A DNA stretch of 64,000 nt from JAQBVV01 sp965249205. Lineage in GTDB: Bacteria; Acidobacteriota; Vicinamibacteria; Vicinamibacterales; UBA2999. The DNA is taken from the NCBI GenBank assembly GCA_965249205.1, contig CBDFLL010000005.1:496001-560000 (forward strand). Direction: 5' to 3'. Within the stretch, counting starts at the first letter, position 1; each line of letters starts with the position of its first letter. A model generated the notes under the pieces. It did not search any database, was not told where the DNA came from, and saw nothing but the letters and a program-made list of their open reading frames with translations. Made by a program: the position numbers and the translations under genes. Shown here in pieces: positions 21,715 to 30,751 of the stretch.

Positions 21715-22524
21715 ATGAGCCCCCTCAAAGACTTCGACAGCTGTCGGGCAACACTCGGGCGCGCCGAAGAACATGTGGAGACCGTCGAGCGACAAATCCG
21801 CACCTGGTTTGACCATCGCCCGTATCGATTCGTCCGACACGCGAACCCGGAGTTCACCCGTCATAGCCTCACCATCAGCATCACGAAGCCTCCGGCGCTG
21901 TTGCAGTGGTCGCTGATCGCCAGCGACGCGGTGCATAACATGCGGTGCGCCCTGGACCATCTCGTCTATGGCCTTGCGATTCGCAGATTTAAGGTCGACC
22001 CGCCCCCGGACGCCGAACGCCTCGCGTTCCCGATCTGTGACTCGCCGGAGAGTTTTCGGGAGGCCAAAGGGTGCATCCACACGCTGAGTGATCCCGTGCA
22101 GACAGCGGTCGAGCGCCTGCAGCCGTACCATCGATCGCACCCATACCTCCCGCCGCTGCTTCGCCTCGGCCGAACCCTTGACAATGCCAATAAGCACCGG
22201 CTGGTACAGCTGGCGGTCGCCCAACAGGCCGGTGGGGAGTTTCGCCACATCAGCTATCGCATCGAACCTGGCGAAACCATTGGCGCCCATGTCCACACAG
22301 CCGAAGTGGCAGACGGCACAGAGATCGCGTCGATCACCGTGAATCGTCCGACGCCGGAGATGGACTACGACTTCACGGCAGACATCATCGTCACGCTGCA
22401 CCACGCCCCCGGGCCGCGCGGACACGACCGGAGCAACGTGATCCTTCTGCTGCGGGAACTGTTGACAGAAGTCACGCACGTGGTCACGAGCGTCACCGAG
22501 GCGGCGGCTCAGGAAGACGTCTAG
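21715..22524 (+). CDS. Cargo gene 2: HEPN-like protein, candidate RNase
   Basis: A 269-aa protein. The segment LLQWSLIASDAVHNMRCALD followed by HLVYGLAI holds an R-x4-H arrangement (Arg77, His82) like the HEPN ribonuclease motif. Later it has LAFPICDSPESFREAKG, LQPYH and RTLDNANKHRLVQLAV, a set shared by a widespread uncharacterised bacterial family (recall, not searched). A beta-rich C-terminus follows. An earlier ATG at 21694 is possible. As plus-strand cargo beside the repressor it would be expressed in lysogeny; a defence role is a hypothesis. Confidence 0.55.
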   Translation: MSPLKDFDSCRATLGRAEEHVETVERQIRTWFDHRPYRFVRHANPEFTRHSLTISITKPPALLQWSLIASDAVHNMRCALDHLVYGLAIRRFKVDPPPDAERLAFPICDSPESFREAKGCIHTLSDPVQTAVERLQPYHRSHPYLPPLLRLGRTLDNANKHRLVQLAVAQQAGGEFRHISYRIEPGETIGAHVHTAEVADGTEIASITVNRPTPEMDYDFTADIIVTLHHAPGPRGHDRSNVILLLRELLTEVTHVVTSVTEAAAQEDV

Positions 22525-22529
22525 CCCAC

Positions 22530-22772
22530 TCACGCCACCCCTCCCAGCACCCGCTGGCGGGCCTTGTCCGCTGCCTGCTCAGCCTGTTCCAGCCTGTCCA
22601 GCGCGGCCATTGCCCGAGGGCCGAAGTCAGGCTTGGGCTTACGCCGGCCCGTGAGCAGGTAGTTCAGCCAGGCCGGGCTCATCCCGAGCTGCGCGGCAAG
22701 GTCCTCTTGTGTCGTACCGACCTGTGCAATCCGCGTTCGGATCGCCTCCGCCGAGATGTGAGAATTATTCAC
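22530..22772 (-). CDS. Cro-like XRE regulator
   Basis: 80 aa from a GTG at 22772 (NNSHISAEAIRTRIAQVGTT). The HTH QEDLAAQLGMSPAWLNYLLT is clear, followed by GRRKPKPDFGPRAMAALDRL and the AEQAADKARQRVLGGVA tail that is duplicated twice to its left. It diverges from the CI-like gene across an operator region, the classical lytic-switch arrangement. Confidence 0.72.
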   Translation of the reverse strand: MNNSHISAEAIRTRIAQVGTTQEDLAAQLGMSPAWLNYLLTGRRKPKPDFGPRAMAALDRLEQAEQAADKARQRVLGGVA

Positions 22773-22784
22773 TGCCCGGATGGT

Positions 22785-22803
22785 GTGTGAAAAAAACTCA
22801 CAC
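22785..22803. promoter_or_regulatory. Operator in the divergent cro/cI control region
   Basis: Inverted repeat GTGTGA-N7-TCACAC. On the minus strand it lies in the 17-nt spacer between a TTGACG -35 and a weak CACCAT -10 of the Cro-like gene, so bound repressor would block RNA polymerase. A GAATATTC palindrome at 22826-22833 is close to the CI-like start. Confidence 0.55.
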
Positions 22804-22840
22804 GTCAAGACCCTGACTTGGTGAAGAATATTCATTCATT

Positions 22841-23539
22841 GTGCTTGGGCAGCGTTTAGCGGCGTCCAGGAGGGCAGCGGGCTTGGCTCAGGTCGATCTC
22901 GCCGTGGCGCTCGGTAAGGACAGATCTCTTGTTTCGCACGTCGAGTCGAATCGTGCTGGTCTACTGGTTGATGGGCTTAAGCGGGCTGCACAGACCCTCC
23001 AGGTTTCAGCCGACTACCTGCTCGGCCTCACGGACACCCCCGAGCCTGCCGCCACGCTCGCCACTGAACTCGCCCAAGAGCGGGCCAAGGTGAGCGAGCT
23101 GGACGACGCCGGGGCGCTAGCGCCCGCCGACAGCCGTGAATTCCGGCCCGTGCTGCTCACCCATGGGACGGGAATTGCGGCGGGTGCCGGAGCCAACGCC
23201 GACGACGAGCGCGTGCTGGGCAGCCTGGCGTTCCGGGATGACTGGCTGAAGAGTCAGAACCTCAACCCCGCGCGCTGCCGCGTCATCGAGGTCACGGGCG
23301 ATTCGATGGAGCCGACGCTGCAGCACCGCGCGATGATCCTCGTGGACTTCCAGCGCACCGTGCGGCGGCGGGACAAGATTTTTGCGGTGCGCACCGAGGA
23401 CGGCCCGGTGGTCAAGCGGCTCCAGCGCACCGAGGACGGCTGGCAATTGGCGAGCGACAACAAGGCGTACAAGCCCGTGCCGTGGCCCCAAGACGCGGTC
23501 GTGCTGGGGCAAGTCATGTGGACGGGACGGACGTTGTGA
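22841..23539 (+). CDS. CI/LexA-like phage repressor
   Basis: 232 aa from a GTG. An N-terminal HTH (AQVDLAVALGKDRSLVSHVE) and a C-terminal S24 peptidase domain with the Ser-Lys dyad: VTGDSMEPTLQ (Ser155) and GPVVKRLQ (Lys192). A self-cleavage site is expected in the hinge around GIAAGAGA. It maintains lysogeny and would be inactivated during the SOS response. The stop overlaps the next gene's GTG start (GTGA), so the membrane protein downstream is made in the lysogen. Confidence 0.88.
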   Translation: MLGQRLAASRRAAGLAQVDLAVALGKDRSLVSHVESNRAGLLVDGLKRAAQTLQVSADYLLGLTDTPEPAATLATELAQERAKVSELDDAGALAPADSREFRPVLLTHGTGIAAGAGANADDERVLGSLAFRDDWLKSQNLNPARCRVIEVTGDSMEPTLQHRAMILVDFQRTVRRRDKIFAVRTEDGPVVKRLQRTEDGWQLASDNKAYKPVPWPQDAVVLGQVMWTGRTL

Positions 23540-24413
23540 GTGAACCCAAGCATCTGACGCCGCTACAGATTGTGTTGTATGCGATGTTCACAATTGGGAC
23601 GCTCATCGTTATTGCTTTCTATGAAACGGGGATTCAACTAAACGAAATGCTCGTTCTTGTGGGCGACGTGCTCGGTTTTTTGACAGACAACCCGTTTGTT
23701 GCTGCGACGATTGCTATGGGGTTCGCGTCACTTGTCGCGCTCGTAAAGCCATTCCCAGGGTTGCCAACCCGGAAACGAGCTGTACTCGCAGGGATGACAT
23801 CGATCGTGGTGTTTTCGCTTCTACTGACAGCTGAAATCCGTGAGGCCCAAGAAGCAAGGCGCGCAAGAGACGTAGCAGAGCAAGGTCGTTTGGAAAGCGC
23901 CGCCAGCGCCGCGCACGAAGCAAGCGGCCTTGTCGCAGAACGAGACTTCCCAACCCGTCAAGAAGGGATCGAGCAACGCTTAGACACCATCGACTCGCTT
24001 ATCGATGGCGAAGCGTGGGTGAATGCCCTCAAGAACGGCGAAGCGCTTCAGCAGGAACTCTTGCCGCTGTTTAGGTCGTCCCTTGCGGACGCACCCGAAG
24101 TGGTGTCGATTCGTACGCGCCTCGACGATGCACTCCGCATTGCTCGAAGAGAGGAAAACGTACTGCGGCGAGCAGAGGAACGCTCACAAAGACTCAGGGT
24201 ATCGATTGGCACTAGCAACCGCAACGTCCAGCGCGTCAGCATCGCCGAGCTGCAGGGCGAGCGGCTGTTTGTGCAGTGGGCGATCAACGACAACCTCACG
24301 GCGGGCATGATCCGCGGGGGCGCGCGTCTGGACATCCGCAACATGCTCGAAGTGATCGCTGACAGCCAAGAGCCATACACGAGCGTGTTCCTTCGAGGCA
24401 CGTTCGCACTAGG

Positions 24414-25708
24414 CAGGCTGCTGAAAAACTCCGTGAAATGGGATCGACAGATCGATCCCGGCGTACTACCATGCTCCCAACACCGCTGAAGGGAGCCCCA
24501 TCATGCGCGGACACGATGAGCAAAGCACTCACATGTTCAGCTACCTGTCGCCGGAACAGCGCGTGCCAGCCGACCATCCGCTCCGCGCGGTTCGCGCGCT
24601 GACGGACGAAGCGCTGAGAACGATGTCGCGCAGGTTCGCCGGCCTGTACGCCAACACAGGGCGTCCGTCGATCCCGCCGGAACAGCTGCTGCGCGCGTTG
24701 TTGCTGCAGGTGCTCTACACGGTGCGGAGCGAGCGGCTGCTGATGGAAGAGCTCAATTACAACCTGCTGTTCCGCTGGTTCGTGGGCTTGAATTTGGACG
24801 ACCCGGTTTGGCATCCCACCACGTTTACCAAGAATCGCGACCGGCTGCTGGCGGGCGATCTCGCGGCCGCCTTCTTTGATGCGGTGCAGGCCCACGCGCG
24901 GGCGGCCGGGCTGCTCTCGGACGAACACTTCACTGTGGATGGGACCCAATTGGAAGCGTGGGCCAGCCTGAAGAGCTTTCGGTGCCGGGACGCGGCGGAG
25001 AGCGACCCGCCCGATGACCCCGGGAATCCCACGGTCAACTTCCACGGGGAGCGGCGGCGCAACGACACGCACCAGTCGACGACCGATCCGGAGGCGATGC
25101 TGCCTCGGAAGGGCCAGGGGAAGGAAGCCAAGCTGGCGTATCTGGGCCACGTGCTGCTGGACAATCGACAGGGACTTGTCGCCAACGTCTGCGCGACTCA
25201 CGCGACGGGGACCGCCGAACGCGAGGCAGCGGCGCTGTTGCTGGAGGCCAGCGCGCCGCCGGGCAGCACGGTCGGGGCGGACAAGGGCTACGATGTGGCA
25301 AGCTTTGTGGCCGCTGTCCGTATCCGGGCCGTCACGCCCCACGTTGCTCAGAAGGTCCGCTGGAGTGCGATCGATGGCCGGACCACGCGGCATGCGGGCT
25401 ATCACGTCAGTCAGCGGAAACGGAAACTCGTAGAACAGGTCTTTGGCTGGATGAAGACCGTCGGCGGCTTGCGCAAACTCCGGCATCGCGGTGTCGCCCT
25501 CGTGGATTGGCAGCTTACCTTCGCCGCCACGGTCTATAACTTGGTCCGGCTGCGGAATCTGGAGGCGAGGTGTCCCTGATCACCGGCCGCGCGTGTCGCC
25601 GGCCCCTTGATCGGGGCCAGCGCACAGCCGTGCGCACCGTTGTCGGTCGGTGGTGACTCGCATGATCCTTAGAAAACGGCCCGATCACCCGGGTTCTTCA
25701 GCAGCCTG
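24414..25708 (+). mobile_element. IS5-type element, copy 2 (1,295 bp)
   Basis: Same ends as copy 1 but in the opposite orientation. The left flank is CTAG plus an extra G (24409-24413), the right flank CTAG (25709-25712). The extra G is needed to restore the interrupted gene, so the junction is slightly irregular. Confidence 0.9.
24503..25579 (+). CDS. IS5-family transposase (copy 2)
   Basis: 358 aa, identical to the protein of copy 1, with the catalytic core intact. Its orientation is parallel to the interrupted membrane-protein gene. Confidence 0.92.
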   Translation: MRGHDEQSTHMFSYLSPEQRVPADHPLRAVRALTDEALRTMSRRFAGLYANTGRPSIPPEQLLRALLLQVLYTVRSERLLMEELNYNLLFRWFVGLNLDDPVWHPTTFTKNRDRLLAGDLAAAFFDAVQAHARAAGLLSDEHFTVDGTQLEAWASLKSFRCRDAAESDPPDDPGNPTVNFHGERRRNDTHQSTTDPEAMLPRKGQGKEAKLAYLGHVLLDNRQGLVANVCATHATGTAEREAAALLLEASAPPGSTVGADKGYDVASFVAAVRIRAVTPHVAQKVRWSAIDGRTTRHAGYHVSQRKRKLVEQVFGWMKTVGGLRKLRHRGVALVDWQLTFAATVYNLVRLRNLEARCP

Positions 25709-25854
25709 CTAGCTCTTTCACGGTTGTGCTCGAGACGTACTTCTCGAAGGGGAGCGGCATGCCCGTCCAGGATGTGACAACACTTCTGCAGGGAATCTAC
25801 GGGCAAGGCATCGACCGCCTGAGGGAGCTGACTACTCAATCGAAACAGTCGTGA

Positions 25855-26175
25855 CGGCGGGCGCCACCGACCGGGCTTGACCTATCCAGTGGAACGGTCT
25901 CGCTAGGCTGATCGCTTTTCGTTGTGCTCGCTTGTGTACCAGCGATTTCTGGTCTGGCGCCCCTGAAGCCCCTCCGGAACGGGGCGCACAAGGCCCATTC
26001 CGCTAACCTGAGAGGCCTCTAACAGCTATCGTCCTGAGCGACACCACATCGAGAATTCATTTGAAACCGGACCGTCAGCGACTCTATCGTAGGATCGGGC
26101 TGGTCGACGGTTGGGTGGCAGTGACCGCTTGAAAGCGTGCGCGCTCGCTATACCGGGGAATTCCGGAGGTGCGGC
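25855..26175. other. Intergenic region at the right prophage boundary
   Basis: 321 bp without a convincing gene on either strand. It holds no tRNA, integrase or recognisable attachment repeat. Phage-type genes end at its left side and host oxidoreductase genes begin at its right side, so the prophage junction probably lies here. GGAGG at 26164-26168 is the ribosome site of the next gene. Confidence 0.55.
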
Positions 26176-26245
26176 ATGGTGAGGAAGACAGGTGGAGGTT
26201 TCTCGCGGCGCGAACTGCTGAAGCGAGCGGGCACTCTAGGCGCCT

Positions 26246-27289
26246 CGTGCTTATCCGGTTGTTTCAGCAAGCCACCACCGGTAGTGTATCGGCGTGGCGC
26301 GCCCGTCGTTTCCGAAGAATCTCCGGGAGTTTCAGCGGCAATTTGCGACCGCCGAGGCCTGTCAGGACTACTTGGCGGCGTGCCGCTGGCCGGACGGCTT
26401 TGTGTGTCCCCGGTGCCGGCACGCGCGCGGCTATCGCCTGACCACACACCGGCGCTGGCAATGTGCGGCGTGCCGGTATCAGGTGTCGCTGACCGCCGGG
26501 ACGATTCTCCACAACACGAAGACGCCGCTCCTGGTGTGGTTCTGGGCGGCCTATTTGACGGTTACCGACAAGCGGGGCCTCTCGGCGCTCCTGCTGCAGC
26601 GGCAGTTGGGCCTGCGGCGGTACGAAACGGCGTGGCTGCTGTTGCACAAGCTGCGGCGCGCGATGGTGAACGCGGGGCGGGAGCCCTTGTACGGCGACGT
26701 GGAGATCGATGACACCTGGGTGGGCGCGCCCCAGGCCGGCCTGCGCGGCAGTCGCCAACTCAAGGGGCGGAAAGCCGCGCTGGTGCTGGTGGCGGTGGAA
26801 CGACGCGGGGATCGGTCGGGTCGGGTCCGCATGTCCGTGATCCCGAACTTCAAACAATCGACGATGCTCGCGTTCGTCACTCACCACATTGCGCCGGGGG
26901 CGACGGTCTACACCGACGGGCTGAAAAGTTTCGATGGGCTCCAGGCCGCTGACGTGAGACACGTCGCCCGCCCGCAACCGATCCGGAGCGCCCTGCACAG
27001 GGGGGTGCCCTCCGTCGTGCCTTTGGCCGACCGCGTCATCGGCAATTGCCAACAGTGGTTGATTGGCACGCACCACGGCGTCAGCAAGGCGCAACTACAG
27101 GTCTGCCTCGATGAGTTCGTGTTTCGGCACAATCGGCGGCGGCACCCGATGGCCGCCTTTCAGACCCTGCTGGGCCTGGGGACCGGACGGACGCCCACGC
27201 CCGCCCGACGGATTCGCGGCGCGCAGGACGTGCGCCCCCCAGGCTGATCGCAAGATATAGGGGTTAGCTGAAACAACCGGATAAGCACG
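26246..27289 (+). mobile_element. IS1595-type element B
   Basis: 1,044 bp with perfect end repeats. AGGCGCCT lies on both sides (26238-26245 and 27290-27297). The right duplication is also the left flank of element C, giving a head-to-tail tandem. Confidence 0.93.
26294..27247 (+). CDS. IS1595-family transposase B
   Basis: 317 aa. It differs from the other copies by one Tyr-to-Cys change (VCLDEFVFRH). The changed residue is next to the late catalytic acidic region, so activity may be affected. Confidence 0.92.
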   Translation: MARPSFPKNLREFQRQFATAEACQDYLAACRWPDGFVCPRCRHARGYRLTTHRRWQCAACRYQVSLTAGTILHNTKTPLLVWFWAAYLTVTDKRGLSALLLQRQLGLRRYETAWLLLHKLRRAMVNAGREPLYGDVEIDDTWVGAPQAGLRGSRQLKGRKAALVLVAVERRGDRSGRVRMSVIPNFKQSTMLAFVTHHIAPGATVYTDGLKSFDGLQAADVRHVARPQPIRSALHRGVPSVVPLADRVIGNCQQWLIGTHHGVSKAQLQVCLDEFVFRHNRRRHPMAAFQTLLGLGTGRTPTPARRIRGAQDVRPPG

Positions 27290-27297
27290 AGGCGCCT

Positions 27298-28341
27298 CGT
27301 GCTTATCCGGTTGTTTCAGCAAGCCACCACCGGTAGTGTATCGGCGTGGCGCGCCCGTCGTTTCCGAAGAATCTCCGGGAGTTTCAGCGGCAATTTGCGA
27401 CCGCCGAGGCCTGTCAGGACTACTTGGCGGCGTGCCGCTGGCCGGACGGCTTTGTGTGTCCCCGGTGCCGGCACGCGCGCGGCTATCGCCTGACCACACA
27501 CCGGCGCTGGCAATGTGCGGCGTGCCGGTATCAGGTGTCGCTGACCGCCGGGACGATTCTCCACAACACGAAGACGCCGCTCCTGGTGTGGTTCTGGGCG
27601 GCCTATTTGACGGTTACCGACAAGCGGGGCCTCTCGGCGCTCCTGCTGCAGCGGCAGTTGGGCCTGCGGCGGTACGAAACGGCGTGGCTGCTGTTGCACA
27701 AGCTGCGGCGCGCGATGGTGAACGCGGGGCGGGAGCCCTTGTACGGCGACGTGGAGATCGATGACACCTGGGTGGGCGCGCCCCAGGCCGGCCTGCGCGG
27801 CAGTCGCCAACTCAAGGGGCGGAAAGCCGCGCTGGTGCTGGTGGCGGTGGAACGACGCGGGGATCGGTCGGGTCGGGTCCGCATGTCCGTGATCCCGAAC
27901 TTCAAACAATCGACGATGCTCGCGTTCGTCACTCACCACATTGCGCCGGGGGCGACGGTCTACACCGACGGGCTGAAAAGTTTCGATGGGCTCCAGGCCG
28001 CTGACGTGAGACACGTCGCCCGCCCGCAACCGATCCGGAGCGCCCTGCACAGGGGGGTGCCCTCCGTCGTGCCTTTGGCCGACCGCGTCATCGGCAATTG
28101 CCAACAGTGGTTGATTGGCACGCACCACGGCGTCAGCAAGGCGCAACTACAGGTCTACCTCGATGAGTTCGTGTTTCGGCACAATCGGCGGCGGCACCCG
28201 ATGGCCGCCTTTCAGACCCTGCTGGGCCTGGGGACCGGACGGACGCCCACGCCCGCCCGACGGATTCGCGGCGCGCAGGACGTGCGCCCCCCAGGCTGAT
28301 CGCAAGATATAGGGGTTAGCTGAAACAACCGGATAAGCACG
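27298..28341 (+). mobile_element. IS1595-type element C, tandem with B
   Basis: 1,044 bp. Left flank AGGCGCCT, right flank AGGCGCGT (28342-28349), one base different. Either base keeps the Ala-Leu codons of the split gene, so the original cannot be told. Confidence 0.92.
27346..28299 (+). CDS. IS1595-family transposase C
   Basis: 317 aa with the standard VYLDEF sequence, identical at protein level to copies A, D and E. Confidence 0.92.
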   Translation: MARPSFPKNLREFQRQFATAEACQDYLAACRWPDGFVCPRCRHARGYRLTTHRRWQCAACRYQVSLTAGTILHNTKTPLLVWFWAAYLTVTDKRGLSALLLQRQLGLRRYETAWLLLHKLRRAMVNAGREPLYGDVEIDDTWVGAPQAGLRGSRQLKGRKAALVLVAVERRGDRSGRVRMSVIPNFKQSTMLAFVTHHIAPGATVYTDGLKSFDGLQAADVRHVARPQPIRSALHRGVPSVVPLADRVIGNCQQWLIGTHHGVSKAQLQVYLDEFVFRHNRRRHPMAAFQTLLGLGTGRTPTPARRIRGAQDVRPPG

Positions 28342-28927
28342 AGGCGCGTTGACCGCCGTTCCCTTGTCGGTGCTCGTACCGGCTCGAGCATCCGGGGCTC
28401 AACGGGAACCGTTCGAAACGCTCACGGCAGCCGAGTCCGACACGCTCGAAGCCGTTGTCGCCCGCCTGATTCCCACCGACGCCGATGGGCCAGGGGCTGC
28501 CGAGGCCCGCGCCGCGCACTACATCGATCGCGCGCTCACCGGTCCACTCGCCTCATCCCGCAGCGTGTACTCCTCCGGGCTCGAGGCCCTCAACCGTTAC
28601 GCAGCCGCATCGAGGGGCGCCCCGTTCATGGAGCTTCCGGCTTCGGACAAGGACGCCGTATTGAGCGACATGGAATCGAACACGGCGACGGGATTCACAC
28701 CAGACTCCTCCACGTTTTTCGAACTCCTGCGCACGCACACCATCCAGGGCACGTTTTGCGATCCGTACTACGGTGGGAACGCGGACTTCGTCGGGTGGGA
28801 CCTGATCGGGTACCCGGGTGTTCGAACCGCGGTGACGGCTGACCAGCAACGTATGGACGAGAGCCCGGCGCCAAACCACCGCTCAGCCTACGACTACGCG
28901 ATGTTCACGAAAGGAGGCGCGTGAACG

Positions 28928-30625
28928 ATGGCGACGATCTTACAAGCCACGGACGTGGTGATTGTCGGCGCTGGAGCCGTGGGAGGCGTTGCCGCCCTTC
29001 CCCTCGCGCGTGCGGGACTCCAGGTGATAGGCCTGGAGGCTGGCACCTGGCTCACCTCGCGCGACTTCGCTCCCGACGAACTGCGGAACAACGTTCGAGG
29101 ATGGCCGCAAGCGGCACAGAAGGCGAATCGTGAGGTGCCAACGCATCGACGGAACGAGACGGGGCCGTACTCGCCACGACCATCGGTCCATCCGATGATG
29201 AACGCGGTTGGCGGCACATCGCTTCACTACTGGGGCCAGAGCTGGCGTCTCAACCGGTGGGACTTCAGAGTCGTGAGCGAAACGACGCGACGGTACGGAC
29301 GTGGACGGATTCCAGCCAACTCAACGGTCGAGGACTGGCCCTTCGGGCTCGAGGAGCTGGAGCCCTACTACGACACCGTGGAGTACGAGGTCGGCGTCTC
29401 GGGCAACGTCAACGGGACGATCGACCCGCGCGGCAACATCTTCGAAGGACCACGCAGCCGACCGTATCCGATGCCGGCGCTCCGGGGCACCGGGTTCACC
29501 GAACACATGGGCGAGGCCGCGCGAGGGCTCGGGTGGCACCCCTTTCCAGGTCCGGCGGCGATCAATTCGAGACCCTATGAAGGGCGTTCGGGCTGTGTCT
29601 ATCACGGGTTCTGCTCTCGAGGCGGCTGTCACGTGAACGCGAAGAGTTCCACGGCCGTATCAACGATCCCCAAAGCACAAGCGACCGGCAACTTTGGCGT
29701 GGTCACGCAGGCCCACGTCACTGCGATCGAGGTCGACGGCGACGGTCGCGCGAATGGCGTGACCTACCTCAAGGACGGCCAGGAGTATTTCCAACCTGCG
29801 GACGTCGTGCTCCTCGCCAGCTACGTCTACGAGAACGTCCGCACACTCTTGCTGTCGAAATCAGACGCCTACCCCGATGGGCTCTCGAACAATCACGGCC
29901 AAGTGGGCAGACACTATCTCAGCCATGCGACGGGCGCGGGCGTGAACGCGCTGTTCCCGTGGAACCTGAACAAGTGGTATGGGGCAGCTGCGCAGGGCGT
30001 GGCTGTCGACGACTGGGCTGACGATAACTTCGACCACGCCGATCTGGACTTCATCGGTGGAGGCAACCTCTGGCTCTACACCGAGCGGCGACCGATCGCC
30101 GCCGCAGAGATGGACACGTTCGGGCGGGCGCCTCGGTGGGGCTCATCCTGGAAGGCATTCGTTCGACAGAACGCCGACCGGTGGACCAACACGTACATCC
30201 AGAAGACGACGTTGCCGTACGAAGACAACTACCTGGACCTCGATCCGATGGTGACCGACCCCCTTGGGGTGCCTGTGTGCCGGATCACCGCCGACTACAA
30301 GGACAACGAACGAAAGATCGCGGCGTTCATGCAGGACAAGATGGTCGAGTGGTTCATGGCGGCGGGCGCTGTGGAGACGGTGAGAGGCGACATCGGCACG
30401 ATGGGCCCGTCCACGCACGCGTACGGCGGCACTCGCATGGGCGACAACCCCGACACGAACGTCGTGGACCGCTGGGGCTTTTCTCACGAAGTGCCGAACC
30501 TCGGCATCCTCGGCGCGTCAGTCATGGGAACCAGCGGGGCGCACAACCCAACGCTCACGGCTCAGGCGCTGGCGTGGCGAACCGCTCAGCACCTGACCGT
30601 GAACTGGGGAACGATCGGAGGATGA
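28928..30625 (+). CDS. GMC-family FAD-dependent oxidoreductase
   Basis: A 565-aa flavoprotein of the gluconate 2-dehydrogenase large-subunit type. It has a Rossmann start (VVIVGAGAVGGVAALPLARA), GGTSLHYWGQSWR (the FAD attachment loop region), a CxxH-like HGFCSRGGCH, and the C-terminal active-site block HAYGGTRMGDNPDTN with GTSGAHNPTLTAQALAWRTA, which holds a catalytic His and Asn. It oxidises a sugar or alcohol and passes electrons to a quinone or cytochrome. It starts 3 nt after the split subunit 3. No signal peptide is present, so export would rely on the Tat subunit that is now broken. Confidence 0.9.
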   Translation: MATILQATDVVIVGAGAVGGVAALPLARAGLQVIGLEAGTWLTSRDFAPDELRNNVRGWPQAAQKANREVPTHRRNETGPYSPRPSVHPMMNAVGGTSLHYWGQSWRLNRWDFRVVSETTRRYGRGRIPANSTVEDWPFGLEELEPYYDTVEYEVGVSGNVNGTIDPRGNIFEGPRSRPYPMPALRGTGFTEHMGEAARGLGWHPFPGPAAINSRPYEGRSGCVYHGFCSRGGCHVNAKSSTAVSTIPKAQATGNFGVVTQAHVTAIEVDGDGRANGVTYLKDGQEYFQPADVVLLASYVYENVRTLLLSKSDAYPDGLSNNHGQVGRHYLSHATGAGVNALFPWNLNKWYGAAAQGVAVDDWADDNFDHADLDFIGGGNLWLYTERRPIAAAEMDTFGRAPRWGSSWKAFVRQNADRWTNTYIQKTTLPYEDNYLDLDPMVTDPLGVPVCRITADYKDNERKIAAFMQDKMVEWFMAAGAVETVRGDIGTMGPSTHAYGGTRMGDNPDTNVVDRWGFSHEVPNLGILGASVMGTSGAHNPTLTAQALAWRTAQHLTVNWGTIGG

Positions 30626-30627
30626 GG

Positions 30628-30694
30628 GCTAGACTTTCAACTCCTTGTCCAGCACGAACACCTTCACCGTGTCGCGCTTGACGCCGTCAACGGT
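30628..30694 (-). pseudogene. C-terminal remnant of an unidentified gene
   Basis: The minus-strand frame reads TVDGVKRDTVKVFVLDKELK then a stop at 30628. It looks like a true protein C-terminus with nothing upstream. The family was not recognised. Confidence 0.35.
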
Positions 30695-30751
30695 ATGTTT
30701 CTATGGGGTGCAGTGAAGTCGCCCCATTCGGCAAGAAGTTTGAACAGGCGC

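Larger units (their letters stand above)
23536..25854 (+). pseudogene. Lysogeny-linked membrane protein split by IS5 copy 2
   Basis: It starts at a GTG at 23536 (SEPKHLTPLQIVLYAMFTIG). There are three membrane segments (residues about 11-29, 52-72, 81-98), then a long coiled coil (EAQEARRARDVAEQGRLESA) and a C-terminal domain reaching SVFLRGTFAL at 24412. Removing the IS and keeping one CTAGG restores the frame: GSFTVVLETYFSKGSGMPVQ, ending TTQSKQS at 25854, for a total of about 340 aa. Coupling to the repressor suggests superinfection exclusion or another lysogenic trait (inference). Confidence 0.65.
26176..28924 (+). pseudogene. Gluconate 2-dehydrogenase subunit 3-like gene split by two IS1595 copies
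   Basis: The 5' exon-like part (26176-26245) encodes a Tat signal: MVRKTGGGFSRRELLKRAGT. The rest resumes at 28342 with LTAVPLSVLVPARASGAQRE, the signal's hydrophobic end, followed by PFETLTAAESDTLEAVVARL and IDRALTGPL. Near the end comes TFCDPYYGGNADFVGWDLIG. That is the gluconate-dehydrogenase subunit 3 family, about 215 aa. It normally escorts a GMC partner through the Tat system. The target is within the signal peptide, so the mature domain is complete but has lost its start. Confidence 0.85.

Noticed and set aside
25855..26175. Prophage attachment site or tRNA at the right boundary
   Set aside because: No tRNA cloverleaf, integrase or repeat matching another place in the window was found; the left end is outside the window.
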